Program-made: the position numbers and the translations under genes | Notes under the pieces: model-generated | Database searches by the model: none | Told to the model about the DNA's origin: nothing | Seen by the model: only the letters and a program-made list of their open reading frames with translations | In this document: positions 1-7,881 of the stretch, piece after piece | How positions within the stretch are numbered: the first letter of the stretch is position 1 | Layout of the letters: each line of letters opens with the position of its first letter | Assembly (NCBI GenBank): GCA_002333425.1 | Contig: DDBL01000005.1 | Span: 21,868 to 38,574 of the forward strand | Source: Leptospiraceae bacterium UBA2033 | GTDB taxonomy: Bacteria > Spirochaetota > Leptospiria > Leptospirales > Leptospiraceae | Direction: 5' to 3' | Length of the DNA: 16,707 nucleotides

Positions 1-11
1 AGGAGAAATGA

Positions 12-863
12 ATGAAAGTTTTTGTTTATGGTGCAACTGGTAGTATTGGAAGTAAGGTAGTGGAAGGTTTATTAGAGAGAGGGCATGAAGTATTCGCGGG
101 AACTAGACATCCAGAGAAAGGAAAAAAAGCGGCTAATCTGCATTGGGTTTTAGCAGATGCTTTACAACCTTCCTTAGGTGTTGAGATTTTAGAAAAAGTG
201 GACGCTGGATTTTTTATTTCACCACCAGGGCTAACAGACCAGTATGCGATACTAAATCCATGGCTCGAAAAAGCAAAGTCTGTGAAGTTAAATAAATTTG
301 TTCTAAATACAGCGATGGGTGTGGATTTTGCTCCGCCAGAAGTTCCTTTTAGAAAATTAGAATTGGCTCTGGAAGCCTCCGGTCTTAGTTATAATATCAT
401 TCGTCCTAATTGGTTTATGCAAAATTTTCAAACCTATTGGATTGGTGGAATCTTAAAAGACAAAAAGATTTATTTCCCAGGCGGAGATGCAAAGGTGAGT
501 TTCATCAATGTAAAAGACATTGCGGCTACTGCTATTAGCCTGCTACTTACTGACGAATATAAGGATCAAGCATTTGCTTTAACTGGAAAAGAAGCAATTA
601 CCCATTCTGACGTTGCGGCTAAGCTGTCTAAGGCGACAGGACTTTCCATTTCGTATGAGGATATTACACCGGAAGATTTTAAGAAGTCTCTTCTTGGCGC
701 TGGTCTTCCTGAAGACTATGCAGACTTTATGGTCTATATTGCAGGCTCTTTAAAAGAAGGAAATTCTTCTCCTATTATTGATTCTGTTAAAAAAGTCACC
801 GGTAAAGATCCAGTTGCCTTCGATGAATATGCAGTGGAAAATAAGAAAGTTTGGCTTAGTTAA
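12..863 (+). CDS. NmrA-family NAD(P)-binding protein (atypical SDR)
   Basis: Complete 283-residue protein. The N-terminus carries the Rossmann dinucleotide motif GxxGxxG (Gly7, Gly10, Gly13 in GATGSIG), and the order of segments fits NmrA-like atypical short-chain dehydrogenases: a strand ending FFISPPG near residue 70, an NTAMGVDF segment near 100, then IIRPNWFMQNF near 130-140. Such proteins bind NAD(P)(H) and act either as oxidoreductases or as redox sensors; the substrate cannot be told from sequence. No signal peptide or membrane segment is seen, so it should be cytoplasmic. The ATG at 12 follows AGGAGA (1-6) at a good distance; the ATG at 8 is in another frame. The stop lies 2 bases from the convergent thioredoxin-like gene. 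Family call is firm, function is open. Confidence 0.87.
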   Translation: MKVFVYGATGSIGSKVVEGLLERGHEVFAGTRHPEKGKKAANLHWVLADALQPSLGVEILEKVDAGFFISPPGLTDQYAILNPWLEKAKSVKLNKFVLNTAMGVDFAPPEVPFRKLELALEASGLSYNIIRPNWFMQNFQTYWIGGILKDKKIYFPGGDAKVSFINVKDIAATAISLLLTDEYKDQAFALTGKEAITHSDVAAKLSKATGLSISYEDITPEDFKKSLLGAGLPEDYADFMVYIAGSLKEGNSSPIIDSVKKVTGKDPVAFDEYAVENKKVWLS

Positions 864-876
864 TACTAATTTTTTT
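856..876 (+). terminator. Weak candidate terminator at the convergent gene junction
   Basis: TTAGT, a four-base TAAT spacer and ACTAA form a 5-bp stem directly followed by seven T. It overlaps the stop codon of the NmrA-family gene and sits where two convergent genes meet. The stem is short and AT-rich, so it may be too weak to work; reported as a candidate only. Confidence 0.25.
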
Positions 877-1354
877 GGAGTAGTTCATTAATGAATGTTT
901 CGTTTTCCCATTCAATTTCCCCTACCTTACTGTATAGAATTTCATCTTTAGAGTTTAATATATAGGTAGTGGGTATTGCGTATATGTCGTAAGTGTCAAA
1001 AGAATTTGGAAGAGAGTAGAAGGTAAACGGATACTTAGATGTATCCTTAAACCAGATCATTTTTTCTAATCCTTCATCTGTGATTGCGATGAATTCAGCT
1101 TCTGACAAGCTTGTCTTCATCGCAGCTACCATTTTCGGAAATTCTCTTTTACAGTCAGGACACCAACTGGCATAAAAAGAGATTACTCTAAGTTTGCCGC
1201 TATTATTTGAAAGTCTTATAAGTTCTTTTTTTTCATTTAATACTTCAAATACTGGAAAGGAAATTTTGGGAGCAATTCGGAATTTTTTATAACTATAACC
1301 CGTAATCAAAAGAACAAATAAAATAGGGAGTATTTTAAACATTTTTTTCACCAT
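866..1354 (-). CDS. Membrane-anchored TlpA/thioredoxin-like protein
   Basis: 162 residues. The N-terminus (about residues 5-20) is a single hydrophobic stretch after MVKK, acting as an uncleaved anchor or signal peptide, so the rest should face the periplasm. The thioredoxin fold shows an active site WCPDC (Cys65, Cys68) in the context SFYASWCPDCKREFP, and the cis-proline loop AIPTTYI (Pro128). WCxxC proteins of the TlpA/ResA type usually reduce disulfides in exported proteins or during cytochrome c maturation; which client applies here is unknown, as no cytochrome maturation gene is nearby. The start ATG overlaps the stop of a 26-codon frame upstream (TAATG), which would couple the two. It converges on the NmrA-family gene. 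Confidence 0.85.
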   Translation of the reverse strand: MVKKMFKILPILFVLLITGYSYKKFRIAPKISFPVFEVLNEKKELIRLSNNSGKLRVISFYASWCPDCKREFPKMVAAMKTSLSEAEFIAITDEGLEKMIWFKDTSKYPFTFYSLPNSFDTYDIYAIPTTYILNSKDEILYSKVGEIEWENETFINELLQKN

Positions 1355-1434
1355 TAACTCACTTTACGCAAAATAAAAATACAAGTTTGTCCAATAGCCC
1401 AAATTGCCAATAAGGCTTTTAGTCCCTGAGACAT
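1354..1434 (-). CDS. Possible 26-residue membrane peptide upstream of the thioredoxin-like gene
   Basis: A small frame begins MSQGLKALLAIWAIGQ and continues through a hydrophobic stretch with one Cys, ending in RKVS. The pattern is one short membrane helix with a basic C-terminal end. Its stop overlaps the start of the thioredoxin-like gene in TAATG, a typical arrangement for translational coupling. A GAGAAAG stretch lies about 9 bases upstream of the ATG as a weak ribosome-binding site. Against it: it is very short, and the site is not strong. It may be a real small membrane protein, a leader peptide for the downstream gene, or a remnant. Confidence 0.4.
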   Translation of the reverse strand: MSQGLKALLAIWAIGQTCIFILRKVS

Positions 1435-1495
1435 TAAAAAAAACTTTCTCATTTACGTATCGGTTCATTTTCTGTTTATCTAAGGAAAATTTTAG

Positions 1496-2092
1496 ATGGA
1501 ATTTTTACAGGGTTATTTACTAGGGCTTAGTATGATTGTATTTATCGGACCAGTATTTTTTTTACTGATTAGGATAAGTTTGGAGTTTGGAACATCGGCA
1601 GGTGTTTGGGTAGCCATTGGGATTATCATTAGCGATATACTCTGTGTTATCCTCTCTTTTTTGGGAGTGAATACTTTCTTTGCATCTAATTCAAAATTCT
1701 ATCTTACTTTGCTGGGTGGCATTTTACTTATTTTACTTGGACTAAAGTATTTAATTAAGCCGAGTAATTTGATTCAAACAAAAAACAAACAACATTTGCA
1801 TTATCTCTCTTGTTTTGTTAAAGGCTTTCTTGTAAATTTTGTAAATCCATTTGTGTTCTTTGTTTGGATTGGTGTAGTAACGTATGCTAAGGATAACAAA
1901 GTGTTAAACGAACATCTAGAGGTGTATTTTCTCGGTGTTCTTCTGGGAATCTTTAGCACTGACTTGTTAAAAGTTTTTACATCTAGACAAATCAAAACTT
2001 TTCTAAGACCTACAGTGTTAAGAAATCTTTATTTAGTTTCAGGTCTTGTCCTAGTTGGATTTGGTTTACGATTGCTTTTATTATTAGTTTGA
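1496..2092 (+). CDS. LysE/RhtB-family amino-acid exporter
   Basis: 198 residues, the usual length for this family, made almost entirely of hydrophobic segments (about six predicted membrane helices). The N-terminus, with Gly-Pro in the first helix (FIGPVFFLLIR) followed by GVWVAIGIIISDILCV, matches the start of LysE/RhtB translocators, and the second half repeats a similar pattern (GFLVNFVNPFVFFVWIGVV). Family members export amino acids or their derivatives across the inner membrane; the substrate is not predictable here. The ATG is preceded by AAGGAA at 1482-1487, a good ribosome-binding site. A DUF1761-type gene follows after 31 bases and is probably co-transcribed. Confidence 0.85.
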   Translation: MEFLQGYLLGLSMIVFIGPVFFLLIRISLEFGTSAGVWVAIGIIISDILCVILSFLGVNTFFASNSKFYLTLLGGILLILLGLKYLIKPSNLIQTKNKQHLHYLSCFVKGFLVNFVNPFVFFVWIGVVTYAKDNKVLNEHLEVYFLGVLLGIFSTDLLKVFTSRQIKTFLRPTVLRNLYLVSGLVLVGFGLRLLLLLV

Positions 2093-2123
2093 CAATTTCC
2101 TTTTTGTTTCCACTTATACTTTT

Positions 2124-2624
2124 ATGACTCCAAATTTTTTAATTCTTGCACTTGCAGCAATTGTTCCCATGGTAATGGGTTTTATCTGGTATCATCCAAA
2201 AGTTATGGGCACAGTTTGGATGGAAGCCAGTGGTTTAACTGAAGAAAAATTAAAAGGGGCTAATATGCCGTTAATCTTTCTTTTGAGTTATTTGTTTAGT
2301 TTCTTTATTGCTTTGGCGTTAAATGGAATTGTTATCCACCAAAGTCATCTCTATTCTATTTTGATGAACGAACCTGGACTAAAAGAAACAGGCTCTGAGA
2401 TAAATACTTTTGTAACTACATTTATGGCTAAATACGGCTCTAACTTTAGGACTTTTAAACACGGTGTATTTCATGGTGTTCTTGCTGGAATTTTCTTTGC
2501 TCTACCGGTTCTTGCGACTAACGCTCTTTTTGAGAGAAAAGGATTTAAGTATATCGCTGTCAATGCCGGTTATTGGATAATCACGATTGCTCTAATGGGT
2601 GGAATCATTTGCCAATTCGCTTAG
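2124..2624 (+). CDS. DUF1761-type integral membrane protein
   Basis: 166 residues with four likely membrane helices (about residues 3-21, 50-70, 112-132 and 143-165). The first helix followed by WYHPKVMGTVWMEASGL resembles the conserved start of DUF1761 proteins, where an aromatic WY-P-x-x-x-G-x-x-W pattern follows the first helix. The function of the family is unknown to me. No clear ribosome-binding site precedes the ATG, so translation may depend on the LysE-family gene 31 bases upstream. Its last 33 bases overlap the 3' end of the convergent acyltransferase gene, so both strands code there. Confidence 0.75.
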   Translation: MTPNFLILALAAIVPMVMGFIWYHPKVMGTVWMEASGLTEEKLKGANMPLIFLLSYLFSFFIALALNGIVIHQSHLYSILMNEPGLKETGSEINTFVTTFMAKYGSNFRTFKHGVFHGVLAGIFFALPVLATNALFERKGFKYIAVNAGYWIITIALMGGIICQFA

Positions 2625-3815
2625 CATAAATTCCTGTTTAAATGGTTTTCTCAATTCGTAATCACTTGGCGTAATTGTTCCTACAATTGTTTTTAGGATT
2701 CGATTGGCGATAGGGTTACGATGTTTGATAAAAAGTTTCATTGGAACTGGTCTTGCACCGATGGAACTTTTTATTTCTTCTGCTGTCCTTCCAAATCGTA
2801 ATTCTTTACAGTTTTTTTCTATTGCAAGTTCTACATAATCATATAACATTCTTTGGTAAAGCGCATACTCTTGATTTAACGAATAATTAATGCCTACATA
2901 GTTTGCATCTAGTATTTCATTAAAGATAAAAGAGGAGCTAAAGCCGATTAGCTGTTCATTTAAAAAATATCCTTTCAAAATAAATTTCTCTTTTAGATTT
3001 TCTTTTAAATATAAAAAAGAATCTTTTTTTAAAGTTCCAAATTGAAAAGAAGATTTTTCTAAAACTTGCAAGTAAAGATTTTGAATAGAATCTTGGTGAA
3101 ATTTAATTTGTGTTTTGTCTAAATCTAAAACGAGTAGTGGGTCTGATTTTTTTAATGCGGTTTTGGCTTTTGTGCGAAATTTTGTCACCATGGAATTTAG
3201 ATAATCTTCTCTATTCTTCCACTTAGAGGATACTTTTAGGATCATGTTTACATCCACAAAAAATTCATGGAATCCATTTTTAGAAAGTCCAATTCCACTC
3301 GAAAATGATTTAGGAAATAATTCTTTAAATAAAATGACTGGGGAGTCGATTGATTTGTTTTCTGATTTTTGTAGTTTGTTTAGAGCATTTGCTAAATTTT
3401 CATACGCTGCTTCGCTTGAAATCAAATCAGAGAAAATAAATCCATTCTCCCCACTAGCAAAAGGAGTCCCGCAGGTCATCATATTGATTCCATTTTTTGT
3501 AAGAAGTTTCTTTTTTATTTTGTTTCGAATACGGCATACTTCTTGTTTGTCTTCCAGACCTTTATCTATAAAATTCAAACACTGGATAACCGCTATTGCA
3601 ACCGGAGATTGATCGGTATCAAAAAAAAGTAAATAACGAAAACCTAATTCATTTCCCAAAGATTTTTCCATTGCCAAAAGATAGGGTAGGGTCGCGTAGA
3701 TATTTTTTTCTTGGACTACTTGGTTCCAAGCTTTAGCATTGATTTCACTTACAAATTGGAATACGGAATAATTTAAGAAATTACCTTTGGATTTATTTAC
3801 TGTTTGTCTCAGCAT
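2592..3815 (-). CDS. FemAB/GNAT-like acyltransferase
   Basis: About 407 residues, cytoplasmic, with no signal peptide. The early segment INAKAWNQVV...ATLPYLLAMEKS resembles the opening of FemAB-like (DUF482) proteins, and the C-terminal half has a GNAT-like pattern: FILKGYFLNEQLIGFSSSFI, then a YVGINYSLNQEYALYQRMLYDYVELAI segment, then KELRFGRTAEEIKSSIG. This suggests transfer of an acyl or aminoacyl group to an amino acid, peptide or cell-wall precursor; the substrate is unknown. The ATG at 3815 lies inside the 3' end of the helicase gene; an in-frame TTG at 3833 would add six residues (MNIKKS). Neither has a clear ribosome-binding site, so translation is probably coupled to the helicase gene. 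The family call is moderate. Confidence 0.68.
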   Translation of the reverse strand: MLRQTVNKSKGNFLNYSVFQFVSEINAKAWNQVVQEKNIYATLPYLLAMEKSLGNELGFRYLLFFDTDQSPVAIAVIQCLNFIDKGLEDKQEVCRIRNKIKKKLLTKNGINMMTCGTPFASGENGFIFSDLISSEAAYENLANALNKLQKSENKSIDSPVILFKELFPKSFSSGIGLSKNGFHEFFVDVNMILKVSSKWKNREDYLNSMVTKFRTKAKTALKKSDPLLVLDLDKTQIKFHQDSIQNLYLQVLEKSSFQFGTLKKDSFLYLKENLKEKFILKGYFLNEQLIGFSSSFIFNEILDANYVGINYSLNQEYALYQRMLYDYVELAIEKNCKELRFGRTAEEIKSSIGARPVPMKLFIKHRNPIANRILKTIVGTITPSDYELRKPFKQEFMLSELANDSTH

Positions 3816-5805
3816 GGATTTTTTTATATTCAATTTTGAGATCTTTTAGTGAATACACCTTCTTTGCCGGTGGTAGTGCGTCTAATATTTGTTTGCCGTA
3901 ATTTTTAGTTTGGAGCCTTGGATCTAAAATTGAGACAACTCCTTTATCTGTCTTCGAACGAATCAATCTTCCAAATCCCTGTTTGAGAGTAAGAATTGCT
4001 TGGGGTAATTGCATTTCTCCGAATGGATTTCCGTTTTTCTTTTTGATTTCTTCCATTCTTGCTTCGAGTACTGGCTCGTTTGGTGGCTGAAAGGGGAGTT
4101 TTGTTATGATAACTGATTTTAGTTTGTCTCCTTTTATGTCAATACCTTGCCAAAAGGTAGAAACTCCGAATAACACCGAGTTGTCGGTGGTAAGAAATTC
4201 AGCCTTTGCTTTTTCAGCTCCCATTTCTTTTTGGGAAAAGATTGGATAATCAGAAGTATCCACAATTGCATCGTAAACAGTTTGGAGAGATTTAAAAGAA
4301 GTAAATAAAACAAATGCATTTCCCTCGGTTAAAGCAAGTAACATGGGGATTAATTTTGAAATATCTTCGTGGTATTCATCTGGCTCAGTTGCTGGATCAC
4401 GGACATTCTTGGGTAAATAAATCAGGCAGTTTTTAGCATAATCAAATGGTGAGGCTAATATTAATTCGCCTGCTTCGATATTTCCAATTTTATTTTTAAA
4501 AAACTTAAAATCTTTTTTTCCACTAGAAAGTGTCGCAGAGGTCAAAATCATATTTTCTAATTTGGGACGAAGTTTTTCTTCTATGATTTTTTCTGGATAC
4601 ATTGGTTGCATGAAGATTTTTAAGAACTGTTCTTTTTTTCTTTCTTCAGGAGGTTCTACCCATACAACCATTTCTTTGTCTTTGTTATTTCTAAATTGCT
4701 CTAATACTTCGCCCGTCTCGTTTAATTTCTTCACCGACATTTCTAGATCTAAAATCATTTCTTTGTCATTTAAATCATCTGATTCTTTATTGTAAGATTT
4801 TTTCACAATATCAAGTTTATCTGCAAGGATGTAAAGTAGACCCTCTAGAACTCCATCATCGAGTGTGAATTTTTTCTGGATTCTCTGGGCGTTAAAGGAA
4901 AGAGGGACTTCCGAATAAAGTTTATTAAAAAATACAATGATCGATTTATTGATATTACCCACAATCTCAAGGCATTTTGTTCTAATAGCCTCATCTTGGA
5001 TTTTATGAATCAAACCTTGTCTTCTTTCTGATCCACCTACAAAGGCGATGAGTTTAGAAATATCTTCATAACTTGCTTTGAGACCAAAAGATTTTCCAAG
5101 CACATCGGGAAAACTGTGTGCTTCATCTATGATTAGATTTTGAAAGTCTGGGAGAAGTTTAAAATCTCCCGCGATATGAGCGGCTAATAGATAATGATTT
5201 ACAATTAGAATATTTGCCTTATTCCATTTTTCTTTTTCTAGAAAATAAAACGACTGGCTAAAGTTAGGACATCTTCTTCCCAAACAATTATCTGAGTCAC
5301 GTGTAATCTGTGACCAGAATTCGTTAGTGGCAAATCCTGCGTATTCGGACTTAATTCCCGACTCGGTTTCACTTTCCCATTCGTAAAATTCTTTTAAGTG
5401 ATCTGTCATCTCTATGGGAAAAGTTCCTGCCGAAATCACATTTCCTAATTTTCTTTTACAAACGTAGTTGTTTGCGCCTAACGCAATTTCTGCGACAACT
5501 TTTTTTCCTAAAATTTTAGAGACTATTGGGATGTCTTTTGCGATTAATTGGTTTTGGAGTGCGATAGTTTCAGTAGAAATAATTACAGGAACTCCATTTT
5601 CTAAAGAAAAAACTGCGGCAGGAAGTAAGTAAGCGAGACTTTTTCCAACTCCAGTTCCTGCTTCTACTAAAAGATTTTCAGTTGTTTGGAATGCTTTTTC
5701 TACAGCCTCGGACATTGCGATTTGTTCTTTTCTTAATTCAAATTCATTCCATTTTTTCCCAATTTTATTTGCGAAAATAGATTTTATGTCGTGGTCTTCT
5801 TGCAA
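3793..5805 (-). CDS. dinG: DinG/XPD-type ATP-dependent DNA helicase with an altered Fe-S site
   Basis: 670 residues, superfamily 2 helicase. Visible motifs: Walker A AGTGVGKS (49-56), DEAH box (227-230), a GVSTFWQGIDIKGDKL segment and QGFGRLIR motif VI (609-616). Family members unwind DNA 5' to 3' using a 4Fe-4S cluster held by four cysteines. Here Cys116, Cys174 and Cys179 are present but the fourth position, normally in a C-P-x4-C-F-Y pattern, is Ser185 (CPNFSQSFYF). There is no N-terminal exonuclease domain, unlike Gram-positive DinG. The start is TTG at 5803-5805, supported by AAGGA at 5815-5819, nine bases upstream; the next Met is too close to the Walker motif. The acyltransferase gene overlaps its 3' end. 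dinG versus the related yoaA is not separable here. Confidence 0.87.
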   Translation of the reverse strand: MQEDHDIKSIFANKIGKKWNEFELRKEQIAMSEAVEKAFQTTENLLVEAGTGVGKSLAYLLPAAVFSLENGVPVIISTETIALQNQLIAKDIPIVSKILGKKVVAEIALGANNYVCKRKLGNVISAGTFPIEMTDHLKEFYEWESETESGIKSEYAGFATNEFWSQITRDSDNCLGRRCPNFSQSFYFLEKEKWNKANILIVNHYLLAAHIAGDFKLLPDFQNLIIDEAHSFPDVLGKSFGLKASYEDISKLIAFVGGSERRQGLIHKIQDEAIRTKCLEIVGNINKSIIVFFNKLYSEVPLSFNAQRIQKKFTLDDGVLEGLLYILADKLDIVKKSYNKESDDLNDKEMILDLEMSVKKLNETGEVLEQFRNNKDKEMVVWVEPPEERKKEQFLKIFMQPMYPEKIIEEKLRPKLENMILTSATLSSGKKDFKFFKNKIGNIEAGELILASPFDYAKNCLIYLPKNVRDPATEPDEYHEDISKLIPMLLALTEGNAFVLFTSFKSLQTVYDAIVDTSDYPIFSQKEMGAEKAKAEFLTTDNSVLFGVSTFWQGIDIKGDKLKSVIITKLPFQPPNEPVLEARMEEIKKKNGNPFGEMQLPQAILTLKQGFGRLIRSKTDKGVVSILDPRLQTKNYGKQILDALPPAKKVYSLKDLKIEYKKIHAETNSK

Positions 5806-5880
5806 TTTTTTAAATCCTTATTGTCATTTCAAGTAATCCCAGCCTTACTACAACGAGAAAATAGAATTCACTAAACTAGA

Positions 5881-7773
5881 CTATACCGACCTTACAGTAT
5901 TTTCCTCTGATTCTACATCTTGTGAAATTCGTAATTGGTTATAAGAAATAATATGATTAAAAACTAGTCGATAAGGGATTACTATTTTTTTATCATTATA
6001 AGGATTCATTTCAAGGTCCTCAATTTTTTTATGCAGCATTTTTTTTAAACGAGATTCTTTGCTGCGCCATTCGTGATCAAGTGGATAGATCACTGCATGT
6101 TTGCTTGCTTGTTCGTCACCTGGGATCGATACGATTTGGAATCTACATTTTTTTAAAGTGTTTTCTAAAACTTCCGAATTTTGAAGTCTACATTTTTGAA
6201 AGAGTAATTGTTTTGTTGGAATTGTATTTTCTTTGAAATACAAAGTATCCATACAATCAATGATTTCTCTTCTATGGCTTTCTAAAACTTTTTCATCGGT
6301 AATTTTTTTGTATTTGATGATTCTTGTTTTTTCTGCTTCTTTTTTTTTGGTGTTAATTCTTCCTGCAAGCTCCCATTGTTTGTCCTCAATTTTCTTTTTG
6401 GCAGAGGCAAAGAATATATCTCGAAAATACTTAAAATAAATTAGAAGCGGATAATACCAAGGAAAGTAATCCATGTAGGCTCTACTTAAAAGTGCTCCGT
6501 ATAGTTGGATATTTTCAGGTTTGCTAAATAAACCTGGGAGATACTTTTCATTAGTCTCTAATAAATTTTTAAAAGCTAGAATTTTCCAAGTTAAATCGGG
6601 AGGTTGAATATTCATATCTTTGATACAATCTAAAAAAGCTGAAACTCGTCTAGGGGCAAATAAGTATACTTCCTCACTCGCAAGATACCAAGAAGTGTAA
6701 GCAAGAGATTTGTCTGTCTTTAATCTGTCCCAAATTTTGGGATGCATTTTTTGAATTGTTTCTTCTAGAATAAAATGTAAAATGTCTCTCCAACTTTTAG
6801 AAGGCGCTAAAAATTTTTCTAAAAAGTTTTCTACCTCTTCATTGATATACCTTTCTTCTTTTTGTATAAGATTTTCTAATACAAATTTCTCAAATAAAAG
6901 TACAGTCATAATAGCCAATTCACCTGGGTATTCTTCTGAGTGATAGGGAGAAATAGTTCTATGAAGAATTTCAGCTCTATCTTTTGCAAATGATGTGAGT
7001 GGCTCCTGAAAAGGCTCCATTTTATAAATCGTTTCTTGGTTATTTATTGCGTCTATTTCTCTTCCGACTACTGAATAGTAAATGGGTGTAATCTCTTTTT
7101 TGATAAACTCATCGGCAATGGTAAATTTTTCTATCATTGAGTTATTTGAGATTGGAAAATATAAACCTTTTTCTACTCGAATGATTTTTTTTCGGATAAT
7201 TAATTCTTCTTCAATGTCATCAAGTAGTGCTTCTTTGATTGCTATGTCTAAGGGAATGTCGTTTATCGTATTTTCAATTCGTGGGAAAATCTTGATTAGA
7301 CTCATTGGATAATTTTCAGGTCTAAGGTTTAGATTTTGTTTTAAATTCAGACTTAGTTCATTTTTAAATCGGTCGGGGTGGTATTTCAAATCGTTTTCAA
7401 TATATAAAATAATATTTTGTACGGATGTGTTTAAAATATTTTTGTATATTGATTCAATGCTGTCTGATTTTTCTGTCGGCATCGAAATAAAACAGGACTG
7501 TGCTTTGACTTCTTTAGACGGGTCAAAACTTAGATAGAATAAATGCAAAATGAGTTTATCTTCCATTAGCCGCTTCATGGGATAAATTATATCATTACGC
7601 GACTCCAGTTTATTTCCCATCACAAGCTCTGGATCAGAAAAAAGATTTCCCGATTTAGAATTTGCAATTGTAGAACTTTTAAGAATTAGTTGGTACAAAG
7701 AATAACCCGTTTTGTTATTCAAGGAAGACGCAACAGAATCTTTCGGAGTTCTAAGATTTAAGAAGGAGTGCAT
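5881..7773 (-). CDS. Hypothetical 630-residue protein, unrecognised
   Basis: I do not recognise this protein. It has no signal peptide or clear membrane helix and should be cytoplasmic. It reads as mostly helical and charged. Around residues 430-450 is an aromatic patch (RAYMDYFPWYYPLLIYFKYF), followed by a very basic helix-prone stretch rich in Lys, Glu and Arg that could form a coiled coil. Near the C-terminus are two KCR tripeptides, about 20 residues apart (QKCRLQ, KKCRFQ). The ATG at 7771-7773 has no evident ribosome-binding site, but no other start fits: an in-frame stop lies a few codons upstream. It stands between the rlmB-like gene (108-base gap) and the helicase gene (75-base gap), all on one strand. 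Confidence 0.75.
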   Translation of the reverse strand: MHSFLNLRTPKDSVASSLNNKTGYSLYQLILKSSTIANSKSGNLFSDPELVMGNKLESRNDIIYPMKRLMEDKLILHLFYLSFDPSKEVKAQSCFISMPTEKSDSIESIYKNILNTSVQNIILYIENDLKYHPDRFKNELSLNLKQNLNLRPENYPMSLIKIFPRIENTINDIPLDIAIKEALLDDIEEELIIRKKIIRVEKGLYFPISNNSMIEKFTIADEFIKKEITPIYYSVVGREIDAINNQETIYKMEPFQEPLTSFAKDRAEILHRTISPYHSEEYPGELAIMTVLLFEKFVLENLIQKEERYINEEVENFLEKFLAPSKSWRDILHFILEETIQKMHPKIWDRLKTDKSLAYTSWYLASEEVYLFAPRRVSAFLDCIKDMNIQPPDLTWKILAFKNLLETNEKYLPGLFSKPENIQLYGALLSRAYMDYFPWYYPLLIYFKYFRDIFFASAKKKIEDKQWELAGRINTKKKEAEKTRIIKYKKITDEKVLESHRREIIDCMDTLYFKENTIPTKQLLFQKCRLQNSEVLENTLKKCRFQIVSIPGDEQASKHAVIYPLDHEWRSKESRLKKMLHKKIEDLEMNPYNDKKIVIPYRLVFNHIISYNQLRISQDVESEENTVRSV

Positions 7774-7881
7774 AGGAAACAGGATTTTCCAATATTAATG
7801 AATTGCAAGAATGATTTGCTTTAATTAGAATCTTTGTTCTTTAGAAAAATTGCGATATGCAATAAAGAAGGTATGCAAAAA

